Assembly (NCBI GenBank): GCA_038237515.1 | Contig: JBBRYP010000036.1 | Coordinates: 1 to 41,044, forward strand | Origin: JBBQDZ01 sp038237515 | Lineage (GTDB): Bacteria > Actinomycetota > Thermoleophilia > Gaiellales > Gaiellaceae | Direction of reading: 5' to 3' | DNA: 41,044 nt | Part shown: in pieces, positions 24,727-32,711 of the stretch | How the letters are laid out: each line of letters starts with the position of its first letter | How positions within the stretch are numbered: position 1 is the stretch's first letter | Program-made: the position numbers and the translations under genes | Notes under the pieces: model-generated | The model's database searches: none | What the model saw: the letters and a program-made list of their open reading frames with translations, nothing else | What the model was told of the DNA's origin: nothing

Positions 24727-25149
24727 CTAACGAAGCCGTTTCTGAGGCTTCAACCTCCTGTCAAGGGGCGCCGAAAAGTGCACCGGTTTCGGGCGTCGAA
24801 GAGTGGTACCACTTGGGGGCGGGTCGGAGGTCGGGCTGGGTGCTGGGAGGCCGTGAGCGGCGATCCTGTGGACGAGCGGCCGCTCCGCCGAGGGCTGCGC
24901 CGACCAGTCGAAGTCATCCAGGCTCTTCAAGGCGGGGAAGGCGGCGTGGCGGATCCGCATGCGGGCACCGGAGGCGTCGCGGGCGAACACCTCGGCCTCG
25001 AGCAGGCTCTCGAGAAACTGCTCGTACGGCCATTGCTGCTCGCGCGCCAGCGCCGCGGTCTGCTCGAGCCGCTCGAGGACGCGCGGTGTCTTCAGCTTGC
25101 CGAGCAGGTAGGGCAGCCGCTCGCCTGCCTTCGTCTTGGTCACGCGCAC
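24727..25149 (-). pseudogene. IS21-family IstB ATPase, truncated
   Basis: The first 100 residues (YLLGKLKTPRVLERLEQTAA, QFLESLLEAEVFARDASGAR, FPALKSLDDFDW) are the N-terminal part of IstB, the AAA+ helper of IS21 transposition. Similarity stops after SAERPLVHRIAAHG, before Walker A, and the frame runs into proline-rich nonsense and out past the element end. Roughly 150 residues including the whole ATPase core are deleted. The start overlaps the IstA stop by 10 bases, as in intact IS21 elements. Confidence 0.75.
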
Positions 25150-26445
25150 AGCTCCGCGTAGTCGGCGAGCTCGGGCGGGGTGACCGCGACCTGCCCCAGC
25201 AGCGCCGCCGCGGCGGCGGGAGGCGGCTCGGGGCGCATGACCGGCGGCGGCAGCCAGAGGCCCTGCTCGTAGCTGCGCCGGTAGCGGGCGACCTCCGCTC
25301 CGCGATGCACGATCCAGACCTGGTCGCGGTCGAAGCGCAGCTCGACTCGCTGCTGCACGAGCCGCTCGGGCGCGCGGTAAAACGAGCGGGCGTGCTTCAG
25401 GTAGCCGTCGATCGGGACGCGCACAGAGCGATAGCCCGACCAGTCGAAGCTTGCAGGCGGCAGCGGCCGCAGCGCCTGCCGCTCCTCGGCCAATCGCTCG
25501 GCGACGGGGAAGCGGCCGCTCGCGTGGACGCGTGCGTTGCAGCGCCGGTCGCGCCAGTCGGCGTACTGGGCATCAAGCTCGTGCAGATCGGCGAAGCGAC
25601 GAGCCGGCCAGAAGCCGCTCTTCGTGTAGCGCACGGCCGCCTCGACCGAGCCCTTCTCACGCGGCGTCGCCGGCGTGCAGGCGCTCGAGTGGAAGGCGTA
25701 GGGCCACGCAGGTGCAGAAAGCGTTGATTCCAGACCACCCCGTCGCGTTCGTGCCGCGCGACGACCGCGCGCAGGTTGTCGTAGACGCACTCGCGCGGCA
25801 CCCACCCAGCCACTCGAACGCGCGCACATGCCCCTCCAGGAACGACTCGATCGTCATATCCAAGGAGAAGAAGGCTGTCTGCGCACCGGAGTAGGGCAGC
25901 GCGGCAACCAGCGCGTAGACGCGCCGCTCCCGGCCGGCCAACCGCGGGCGGGTCGGCATCTCCGCCCAGTCGAGCTGCAACACCTGACCCGGCCGGTAGC
26001 CGGTCCGCTGCGCCGGCCGCACCGCCGGCGGCCGCAGCTCACGCAGCCGCCGCTTGACCAGATCCACCGAACCGTCGTAGCCATACTCGTCGCGCAACAG
26101 CTCCGTCAGCCGCGGCGCCTTGATCTGCGGCCACTCCTCAAACAGACGACCCAGCACCTGCTCGAACTGATCAAGCTTCGATCCCGTCGGCGCCCGCCGA
26201 TACCGCGGCGGCTCCTCACTCCGCGCCAGCCGAGCAACCGTCCGCCGGTTGATCCCCAGCCGCTCCGCGATCTCCCGCTCCGAGACCCCGTCCGCCGCCA
26301 ACGCCCGCACCTGCGCCCACTCCAACGCGCTCCGCACCTCCCGCCTCCTCACCTCAACCGACCCCGAACGGCCGAGCCTGAGCAGTCAGCCGGTCGAAAT
26401 CAGCACCAAGGCAAATGGCGCACTTTTCGTTGCCCGATCCCGGTG
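24759..26445 (-). mobile_element. Decayed IS21-family element
   Basis: istA and istB lie on the minus strand. The ends are related inverted sequences: CGAAAAGTGC at 24771-24780 within TGTCAAGGGGCGC..., and GCGCACTTTTCG at 26418-26429 on the other side. The exact right edge is uncertain, about 26430-26450. The length of about 1.7 kb is short of the usual 2.4 kb because istB is internally deleted. With istA frameshifted, it cannot move by itself. Confidence 0.7.
25140..26352 (-). pseudogene. IS21-family transposase IstA, frameshifted
   Basis: The first frame carries the HTH (DGVSEREIAERLGINRRTVA) and the start of the DDE core (RPGQVLQLDWAEMPTRP). After a shift near 25800 the text VPRECVYDNLRAVVARHERD continues in a second frame. 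After another near 25710 PREKGSVEAAVRYTKSGFWP, with the final Glu, continues in a third frame to the stop at 25140. All the pieces are collinear with IstA, so two indels have inactivated it. The C-terminal Mu-like beta-barrel region (RAPERLVQQRVELRFDRDQV) is intact. Confidence 0.8.
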
Positions 26446-26460
26446 CAGTATTGAGCGCCC

Positions 26461-26505
26461 GGCATCACGGAGACGACGCTGCACCGGTGGCGCGCCCAGT
26501 ATTGC
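26461..26505 (+). pseudogene. Scrap of an IS3-type orfA
   Basis: Fifteen codons read GITETTLHRWRAQYC, the recognition-helix motif of IS3-family OrfA ('GVSEATLYRWRAQYG'). It lies immediately outside the right end of the IS21 remnant. IS21 may have inserted in it, or both may be collapsed debris. It is too short to say more. Confidence 0.45.
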
Positions 26506-26581
26506 GATCTCCTTTTCAGCGCCTCGATCTCGAGAACCCCCGGACGCTCGTGTCGTTCGACGTCTTCAACGGCCGACGAAC

Positions 26582-26780
26582 TCAGGGGCAAACGGCCGGC
26601 GGGCTGCAGAGGATCACCTTTGCCTCTCCGTCGAGCTGAAGGCCCCGGCGCCGAACGGGATCACCCCACGTTTGGCCGCGCTTGATAGAGACCGCTGCAT
26701 TCTCCCAGGTCAGGGTGCCTTCGCCTGCTCCGCGATCGCGACGCGGCAGCTCGCCTGGGGGAGCGTGAGTTTTCGGCGGG
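26582..26780 (-). pseudogene. Duplicated 3' end of manA
   Basis: About 200 bases match the last 200 bases of the manA gene at 27602 almost base for base; 26582 corresponds to 27602, an offset of 1020. The match includes the stop codon and a few bases beyond it. Small indels (for example near 26638 and 26725) break the frame. Nothing of the rest of manA is present, since the match ends near 26780. It is therefore a leftover of another copy of the operon end, not an independent gene. Confidence 0.85.
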
Positions 26781-27011
26781 CAAGGAGCTCACGGGCGCAC
26801 TCAGGGTCCACACTCGAGCGTATACGCGGTCGGATCAGCCCGCCTTCCTGCGAGCACGACGCTTCCGCTGCGGCGTCACCGGCAAGCCTGAATCAGGCCC
26901 CGACGACCAGGGGCGGAGAGGGCATCGAGCGACGAGCCCACTGACCGCCCGGTTCCCGCACGCGCATAGGAGCCTCCCGAAACTCCCGAAACCAGCGCGG
27001 CAGACACATCA
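26781..27011. other. Gap between the manA remnant and repeat A
   Basis: No supported gene. On the minus strand a short run ending TPQRKRRARRKAG before a stop (near 26838) looks like the basic tail of some protein, but nothing upstream of it is recognisable. Confidence 0.25.
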
Positions 27012-27266
27012 CCATCGCCACCCGCGGAAGCAGGGAGGAATCCCTGCGTAAGCCGCCCAGAACCTCCAGGTCTCGAAACCGGCTCCTGTACCCCACGCCA
27101 GGCTTGCTATCCCGCCTGACAGTCACGCACCCATCGCGCAGAGGCTCCATCGAGGAGCACATTGGCCCGCACGCGCGGCTCTTCCCGAGCGTCTCGGGCA
27201 TTGTCTTCAAAACGGGTGAGGTCGTGTAACCCACGGCTGGGTAGGTTCGACTCCTGCGCCGCTCCG
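27012..27266 (+). repeat. Long direct repeat, copy A
   Basis: This block of about 255 bp matches 40606-40862 in the same orientation, by eye roughly 80-85% identical. Conserved stretches include GCGCAGAGGCTCCATCGAGG, GCACGCGCGGCTCTTCCCGA and CTTCAAAACGGGTGAGGTCG. The match stops sharply at 27266, the discriminator-base position of the tRNA-like sequence. The two copies bracket the 11-gene operon plus the TIGR03118 gene. Confidence 0.8.
27172..27266 (+). pseudogene. Degenerate selenocysteine-tRNA-like gene, copy A
   Basis: The sequence folds as a long-variable-arm tRNA with anticodon TCA in the loop CTTCAAA (27205-27211). The acceptor is CGCGCGGC/GCCGCTCC with 6 of 8 pairs. The D arm is CCCGAG-CGT-CTCGGG with 6 pairs, and the variable arm GTCGTG/CACGGC has 6 pairs including one G-T. 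The T arm is GTAGG-TTCGACT-CCTGC with 5 pairs. The 8+5 acceptor/T layout and 6-pair D stem are features of bacterial tRNA-Sec. Faults: two acceptor mismatches, a weak anticodon stem (ATTGT/ACGGG) and four rather than two bases before the D stem. No CCA is encoded. It is best seen as a decayed selC or a tRNA-Sec-derived attachment site. Confidence 0.5.
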
Positions 27267-27601
27267 TCGACGATTCTTGGGGGGTTGCAGTCAGATCTGC
27301 CGCCGCTGGCCGGCCACGCGGCCGATCTTGCTCCAGCGCGGGGAAGTCTGGAGCCCCCGGATGTTCGTTTCTGTTGTGCCGGGAGGATCGCGCAACGATC
27401 GCGCACGGCCGCCGGTCTCGCTTCCGGGGCGACTTGCTGGCGGGGACGACCGAGCTAAGAGTGTCTGCTGATGGAGGCTCAAGGCGCCGCGCCCGCACGA
27501 CGAGCGCACCAGGGGATCACGCGAGGCCTCCACGAAACCGGCATGGCTCCATTGCCGCTGCGAGAAGCACTTCCGACGCCTCAGCCACCGGAACGGCGAA
27601 C
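27267..27601. other. Gap between repeat A and manA
   Basis: No gene is supported. The region is the 3' flank of the leftward operon. I see no strong hairpin near the manA stop, so the operon's terminator is not obvious; read-through into repeat A is possible. Confidence 0.3.
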
Positions 27602-28657
27602 TCAGGGGCCAACGGCCGGCGGGCTGCAGAGGATCACCTCTGCCTCTCCGTCGAGCTCGAGGCCTCCGGCGCCGAACGGGATCACCCAGGTTTGGCCGCG
27701 CTTGATAGAGACCGCCGCATTCTCCCAGGTCAGGGTGCCTTCGCCGTGCTCCACGATCGCGACGCAGAAGCTCGCCCGGGGGAGCGTGAGTTTTCGGCGC
27801 ACGATCGCTCGGAGCGCCTGGAAGAATGGCTCCGCCTGGGCCGGAAAGAGCGCCAACAGTCGGCTCTCGCCCCGTTCAGCGATCAGGCGCGGGATCGGCT
27901 GAAGTTCGCCGAGGTCGTTTGCGTCGTAGACTCGGAGGTCGAAGCACGCGACGGCGTCTTGCCACCCGAGTCCGAGTGTCGCCTGAGCCTCGCTGAGACC
28001 GAACTGCGTGTACTCGGCGAGAATCGAGAACGACGTCGGTTCCTGCAGTTCGGTGAGCATCACGCCCGGGCCGATCGAGTGTGGCAGTCCCGCCGGCAGG
28101 TAGAAAACGTCGCCTTCCGCGACCGGGAGCCGGTTCATCGCGTTGAGCATCGCGTCCACGTCCTGGTCATCGATCCAGCGTCTGAGCTGGTCCGACGTAA
28201 CGGTGCGGCGAAAGCCAAGCCAGATCGCAGCCCCGTGCTCCGAGGCCATGATGATCCAGCCCTCCGTTTTACCGAAGCGGGATCCGAGCTTCGCCTGTGC
28301 CACCTCGCGGGTGGGGTGGGCGTGGACGGGCAGGCGCTCGCCCGCGTCGAGCAGCTTGACCAGCAGCCCGGGCTCGTCGCCGTAGGCGGCGGCGAGCCGG
28401 TCGCCGAGCCACCCGACGGGATCCGCCCTGACGGCATCGGCGAGCGAGGTGCCATCTATAAGCCGCGAGATGCCGGTCGAGGGGTCGGCGCCGTCGGGAA
28501 GGAGCGCGGGTGGAAAGGCGGTGACGGATCCGATCCAGTCCTCGGGACCGGTCGGCCCCACCGCGCCGCGGAAGCGATCGATGCCGGCGCCGCCCGTGTA
28601 GTAGACGGGCACCTTATTCGCCGCGAGTAGGTGGGGGTGGGCACTGAGCGACGTCAC
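27602..28657 (-). CDS. manA: Mannose-6-phosphate isomerase-like protein (type I, ManA family)
   Basis: This 351-residue cupin metalloenzyme belongs to the type I phosphomannose isomerase family. KLLDAGERLPVHAHP carries the H-x-H zinc ligands, with a Glu ligand shortly after (KTEGW region). LPAGLPHSIGPG carries the later His. It interconverts aldose and ketose phosphates in classic members; divergent ones act on other sugars. The start is a GTG at 28657, overlapping the MlrC stop as GTGA; longer frames run back inside mlrC in the wrong phase. It is the last gene of the 11-gene operon. A copy of its 3' end lies at 26582. The symbol reflects family membership, not a proven substrate. Confidence 0.82.
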   Translation of the reverse strand: MTSLSAHPHLLAANKVPVYYTGGAGIDRFRGAVGPTGPEDWIGSVTAFPPALLPDGADPSTGISRLIDGTSLADAVRADPVGWLGDRLAAAYGDEPGLLVKLLDAGERLPVHAHPTREVAQAKLGSRFGKTEGWIIMASEHGAAIWLGFRRTVTSDQLRRWIDDQDVDAMLNAMNRLPVAEGDVFYLPAGLPHSIGPGVMLTELQEPTSFSILAEYTQFGLSEAQATLGLGWQDAVACFDLRVYDANDLGELQPIPRLIAERGESRLLALFPAQAEPFFQALRAIVRRKLTLPRASFCVAIVEHGEGTLTWENAAVSIKRGQTWVIPFGAGGLELDGEAEVILCSPPAVGP

Positions 28658-30132
28658 ATCGAACTGATTTGGTCGACGGGGTACAGCGGCCTTGTTGCGC
28701 GCTCGAAGACGAGACGCTCGAGGCGTGGCGTGCTGGCGCCGGGGAGGTCGAGGATGATCGCTCCTTCGGCGCGCGCGCCCCAGCCAGCGCGGAACAGGTT
28801 CGCCGAGCGCACCACAATGATGTCGGCGGCCCCCGGGTCGAGGCCCGCGTGTGCGAAGGTGGCTGGGTCGAATGTGCATGCGGGCCGCTCGGTGACGAGT
28901 ACGGAGAGGGTGCCGGTGTCGATGCGCGCCCAGCCACCCATGGACACCTCCATGCCCGTGAACACCGGGCCCGTCAGAGGGTACGCCCCGGCCCCCACCG
29001 CCCCGACCGTGCCGCTCACCTCGACCGGATCATGGAAGCGACGGTCGATGGACGAGCCGACGGTCGCTACCACCTCGCCGCCGACACCGGCCCGATGACA
29101 TGTGTCGACAGCGGCGGCGTCGAGGAGCGTCACATAGGCGCGAAGGCCTGCTCCGTGTCTGAGCAGCTCCCGTACCATCGCCGGACTATCGCCGGTGGAG
29201 CCGGCGGTCGGAGAGTCGGCGGACTCGCTGAGCAGGAGCGGATGGAAGGCTGATGTGCGCGCCCTCTCGATCGCGTCGGCCGGCGCAACGAGCGTGATGT
29301 TGAACTGGTCCCGGGCCGCCCACGCCTCATCGGCGATCCGCTCCGCGACTTCGCGCGCCGCGGTGTCGCCCGGTACGCCGGTCACCGTGACGGCGAACCC
29401 GATGCCGGGCACGTCCAGCCAGGGCTGGACCGGGAAGAGGGAGATGTCGGCTACGCCGGCAGTGCCCGAGGCGAGGGCATCAGCATGGCGGCGCAGCCGG
29501 CCGAACGGGCCCTCGTTCCCCTGCGCCTCGGGCGGGGTCAGCATGGGCCGCCGTGCGACAACGGTCTTCAGCGGACGGCGCCCCTCCAGGATGTCGAGCA
29601 GGATCCGCGCCGTCCGCGCTCCCGTCTCGGCCTGGTCGATGTGCGGGTAGGTGCGGTACCCGATCACGAACGAAGCCTCCTCGGTCAGCTCGTCGACGGG
29701 ATGGGCGTGCAGGTCGAGGCAGACGCCGATCGGCACGCGGTCTTCGAGGATCGAGCGGGCCCGGCGAAACAACACGAGATCGCCCGAGTTCGCACCCTCC
29801 GCGACGAGCGCGCCGTGCAGCGAGAGGACTAGCCCGTCGAGCGGCAGTGCCCGCCGGATCTCCCGCTCGAGGATGGCGCCGAGCTCGGCGAGCGCAGCTG
29901 CGTCGAGAACGCCGCCGGACATCGCCCACGCCTTCACGAGCGGAAGCGGATCGGCGCCACGTTCGCGCAACGCCACGATCGCGCCGCCTGCTTCGGTGTT
30001 CGAGCCGGCGAGCGCGAGGACGTCCGCGCCGGCGTGGATCCCCTGCGACCGGAAGTCGTCGATCGTTGACCTCGCGACAGAGAACGTGTTCGTCTCCTGC
30101 AAGATGCTTGCGACCCCGACCCGCAGGGTCAT
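28654..30132 (-). CDS. M81 family metallopeptidase / MlrC-type protein
   Basis: The protein has 492 residues, the usual length for the MlrC family (microcystinase C is the namesake). It has two domains: the N-terminal one holds the zinc site, with SLHGALVAEG, the D-x-H pair in CLDLHAHP and the later His in YRTYPHIDQAE. The C-terminal domain starts near residue 300 (ITLVAPADAIERA) and ends with FRAGWGARAEGAI. MlrC hydrolyses amide bonds of a linear peptide, but most relatives are uncharacterised and sit beside sugar or peptide importers, as here. ATG at 30132 overlaps the SDR stop (TGATG). A role in freeing an amide-linked group from the imported compound is inference. Confidence 0.85.
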   Translation of the reverse strand: MTLRVGVASILQETNTFSVARSTIDDFRSQGIHAGADVLALAGSNTEAGGAIVALRERGADPLPLVKAWAMSGGVLDAAALAELGAILEREIRRALPLDGLVLSLHGALVAEGANSGDLVLFRRARSILEDRVPIGVCLDLHAHPVDELTEEASFVIGYRTYPHIDQAETGARTARILLDILEGRRPLKTVVARRPMLTPPEAQGNEGPFGRLRRHADALASGTAGVADISLFPVQPWLDVPGIGFAVTVTGVPGDTAAREVAERIADEAWAARDQFNITLVAPADAIERARTSAFHPLLLSESADSPTAGSTGDSPAMVRELLRHGAGLRAYVTLLDAAAVDTCHRAGVGGEVVATVGSSIDRRFHDPVEVSGTVGAVGAGAYPLTGPVFTGMEVSMGGWARIDTGTLSVLVTERPACTFDPATFAHAGLDPGAADIIVVRSANLFRAGWGARAEGAIILDLPGASTPRLERLVFERATRPLYPVDQISSM

Positions 30133-30902
30133 CAGGTCATCACCCAACCCCCGTCGACCGTGAGGCATTGCCCGGTCACGAAGCGTGACGCCGGCGAGAC
30201 GAAAAAGGCGGCCACATCCGCGACGTCTGCGGGCGTTCCACGCACCTTGAGGCTCTGCAGGTCGAGGAGCATCGCGTCGATCGCCTCCTGATCGCCGTAG
30301 GTCGCTTCCTCGCGCGTCTGGATTGCGCCTACCACGAGGCAGTTGACCCGCACACCGTCGACTCCCATCTCCCGCGCCAGGGTGCGTGTGAACCCGATCA
30401 GACCGGCCTTGCTGGCCGTGTAGTGGAGGTTGCCGGGCCGGCCAAGCGGCACCCGCACCGAGGAGAGGTTGACGATCGAGCCGCCTCCTGCGGCTGACAT
30501 CCCGCCGTAGACGGCCCGCGTACAGAGGAACGCGCCGCGGAGGTTCGTCGCCTGCACCCTGTCCCACTCCTCGGGGCTGATCTCGAGCCAGGAGATGTTG
30601 CAGGCGACGGAGGTCGCCGCGTTGTTGACGAGCGCGGTGACCGGGCCGAGTTCGGACTCGACGCGTTCGACCATCGCCGTGACCGCGTCAGGGTCGGCGA
30701 CGTCGGCTTCGTACACCCTGGCGAGGTCGCCTGCGGCCTCGATCCGCGCGGCGGCGGCGGCGGCGGCCGCCGCTGAGCTGGCGGAGCGGTGGTTGACGGC
30801 GACGGCGAACCCGTCCCTGGCAAGCCTGGCCGCGATCGCCGCGCCGATGTTCTTCGCGGCGCCCGTGACAAGCGCGACCGGCTGTTCGCGCACCTGCCTC
30901 AC
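30132..30902 (-). CDS. Short-chain dehydrogenase/reductase
   Basis: This is a 256-residue SDR: TGAAKNIGAAIAARL for the cofactor, NNAATS instead of the usual NNAG, the serine in NLSSVRV, YTASKAG as the active site, and VDGG at the end. A polyalanine run (residues about 42-50) sits in the loop after the second strand. Arg in NHRS after that strand suggests NADP preference. The start is the GTG at 30902, overlapping the stop of the zinc dehydrogenase (GTGA). It is a second SDR of this operon. Confidence 0.88.
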   Translation of the reverse strand: MRQVREQPVALVTGAAKNIGAAIAARLARDGFAVAVNHRSASSAAAAAAAAARIEAAGDLARVYEADVADPDAVTAMVERVESELGPVTALVNNAATSVACNISWLEISPEEWDRVQATNLRGAFLCTRAVYGGMSAAGGGSIVNLSSVRVPLGRPGNLHYTASKAGLIGFTRTLAREMGVDGVRVNCLVVGAIQTREEATYGDQEAIDAMLLDLQSLKVRGTPADVADVAAFFVSPASRFVTGQCLTVDGGWVMT

Positions 30903-31894
30903 GCTCCGGGCCGGATCGTCACCTTGACCGCGTCGCCACACGAGAGCGTAGCGATCGCCGCGTCGAACTCGGACAGGTCAAACGCGTGAGTGAGCAACGG
31001 TTCGAACCGCTCGGCGTGGGCTCCTACTAGCTCCACGGCGGGTTGGAACGAGTGCAGGATCGCCATCGAGCCGACAACCGTGATCTCGCGCTGGTAGACG
31101 AAGAACGGCGAGACGGACACGCGGGCATCCGGTGAGGCGACCCCGAACACCATGAAGGTGCCGCCCGGTGCAACCCGCTCGATGGCGCGCTCGATCGCTG
31201 CCGGCACACCCGTCGCGTCGATCACGTAATCCGCCGACAGGTCACCGAGGTCGTCGGGCGCGATGACGTGCAGGCCGGTCGCGTTCGCGGTGAAAGCACG
31301 GCGTCCCGGGTTCGTCTCGACGACGGTGACCGGCTCGCAGCCGTCGATCTCGAGCAGGATGCCGAGCAGGATCCCCATCGTCCCGCCCCCCACGATCAGG
31401 CACGAGCGGCCGGGTTCGGCCGAAAGGCGCTTGAGCCCGTGGACGGCGCAGGCCAGCGGCTCGATCAGTGATGCGCAACCGAGTGGGTAGCCAGCGGGCA
31501 GGACGTAGGCGTTCCGTTCCGGGGCGAGCACAAAGTCAGCCCAGGCGCCTGCGCGCGTGCCGCCAATCGCACCCCAGTGCTCGCAGAGGTTGCCGCGGCC
31601 ACGTCTGCATTCCGAGCAAGCGCCGCAGTGGAGTGAGGGATCCACCGCGACGACGTCGCCGACGCGCACCAGCGAGGTATTCGAGCCGACCGCGACCACT
31701 TGGCCCCACGGCTCGTGGCCCGGAATGAGCGGATAGGTCGCCGTCGGCAGCCCTTCCTCGAGGATGTGTTTGTCGGTGCCGCAGATGCCGCAGCCGCGAA
31801 CCGCCACGACGACCTCGAGCGGCCCAGGCGTGGGATCGGGAACGTCCTGGACAGCTGCGGTCGCGCCGGGCCTTTCGATCACGACGGCTCTCAG
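30899..31894 (-). CDS. Zinc-dependent medium-chain alcohol dehydrogenase
   Basis: About 331 residues. Catalytic zinc ligands lie in GCGICGTDKH and GHEPWG. The structural zinc lobe has four cysteines in HCGACSECRRGRGNLCEHWG. The NAD-binding motif is VGGGTMGILLG. It resembles sorbitol/threonine-type polyol dehydrogenases. The homologous N-terminus (RAVVIERPGATAAVQDV) starts right after a CTG at 31894, with a GTG at 31882 as the first standard codon. CTG initiation or loss of a few residues is therefore implied. It ends in a GTGA overlap with the downstream SDR. It oxidises a secondary alcohol of the pathway intermediate. Confidence 0.85.
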   Translation of the reverse strand: MRAVVIERPGATAAVQDVPDPTPGPLEVVVAVRGCGICGTDKHILEEGLPTATYPLIPGHEPWGQVVAVGSNTSLVRVGDVVAVDPSLHCGACSECRRGRGNLCEHWGAIGGTRAGAWADFVLAPERNAYVLPAGYPLGCASLIEPLACAVHGLKRLSAEPGRSCLIVGGGTMGILLGILLEIDGCEPVTVVETNPGRRAFTANATGLHVIAPDDLGDLSADYVIDATGVPAAIERAIERVAPGGTFMVFGVASPDARVSVSPFFVYQREITVVGSMAILHSFQPAVELVGAHAERFEPLLTHAFDLSEFDAAIATLSCGDAVKVTIRPGA

Positions 31895-31907
31895 CGTCGG
31901 CCGTCTC

Positions 31908-32708
31908 TCACCAGATCGACCAGCCGCCGTCGACGCGGAGCTCGACGCCGGTGATGAAAGCGGCTTCCTCGGAGGCGAGGAAGCGCACCGCACAGCCGAT
32001 CTCGGGCGGGTCGCCGAGGCGGCCGGCGGGCGTCATCCGCGACAGGGTCTCGATCACCTCGTCGCTGACGATCCCTTTCGACTGCTCAGTCAGGAACATG
32101 CCGGGACTGATCGTGTTGACTGTCACACCCCAGGCGGCGACGGCGGCGGCGAGGTCGCGCGTCAGGTTGAGGACGGCGCCTTTCGAGGTGTGGTAGGCCG
32201 GCTGTCGCGTCGGCCCTTCGCCTTCGTCGGGCGGGAACATATCCGGATAGAGGGAGCTGTTGAGGGCGAGCGACCCGTAGACGGATCCGATGTTGACGAT
32301 GCGGCCGTAGTGCTGGTCGCGCATCGTCGGCAGCACCGCCTGGGAGAGGAAGAACATCGCCTCGACGTTCGTCTCCATGACGCGACGCCAAGACTCCTGG
32401 TCATAGGTCAGCAGCGGCGACCGCCCCGACACACCCGCGTTGTTGACGAGGATGTCAATCCGTCCGAAGCGTTCGATCGTGTCGGCGACGATGCGCGCCC
32501 TATCCTCGGCGGACGCGACGTCCGCCGAGATCGTGATCACGCCAGCGGGGAACTCCCCATCGGCCGCCGTGGCCTGGAGGGCGTCGGCACGACGGCCGAC
32601 GAGGACGCACGCCACCGACGACGTGCCGAGAACGTGCGCTGTGGCGCGGCCGAGGCCGGATCCTGCTCCGGTGACGATGGCGACGCGCACGGGGTCAGCG
32701 CTTTGCAT
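31908..32708 (-). CDS. Short-chain dehydrogenase/reductase
   Basis: This 266-residue SDR has TGAGSGLGRATA, NNAGVSG, the serine in NIGSVYGS, an active site YHTSKGA and VDGGWSIW at the end. An insertion between the serine and the tyrosine (SLYPDMFPPDEGEGPTRQ) is longer than in most relatives and may shape the substrate pocket. ATG at 32708 is 3 bases after the enolase stop. Arg in VGRR after the second strand is compatible with NADP. Confidence 0.88.
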   Translation of the reverse strand: MQSADPVRVAIVTGAGSGLGRATAHVLGTSSVACVLVGRRADALQATAADGEFPAGVITISADVASAEDRARIVADTIERFGRIDILVNNAGVSGRSPLLTYDQESWRRVMETNVEAMFFLSQAVLPTMRDQHYGRIVNIGSVYGSLALNSSLYPDMFPPDEGEGPTRQPAYHTSKGAVLNLTRDLAAAVAAWGVTVNTISPGMFLTEQSKGIVSDEVIETLSRMTPAGRLGDPPEIGCAVRFLASEEAAFITGVELRVDGGWSIW

Positions 32709-32711
32709 GCG

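Noticed and set aside
27172..27266. A functional selC tRNA
   Set aside because: Two acceptor mismatches, a weak anticodon stem and abnormal spacing before the D arm make normal function unlikely, and no selenium genes are in the window; kept as degenerate.
27107..27406. Small antisense frame over the tRNA-like repeat (QESNLPSRGLHDL...)
   Set aside because: It is the reverse complement of the tRNA-like arms; such frames are a known source of false small proteins.
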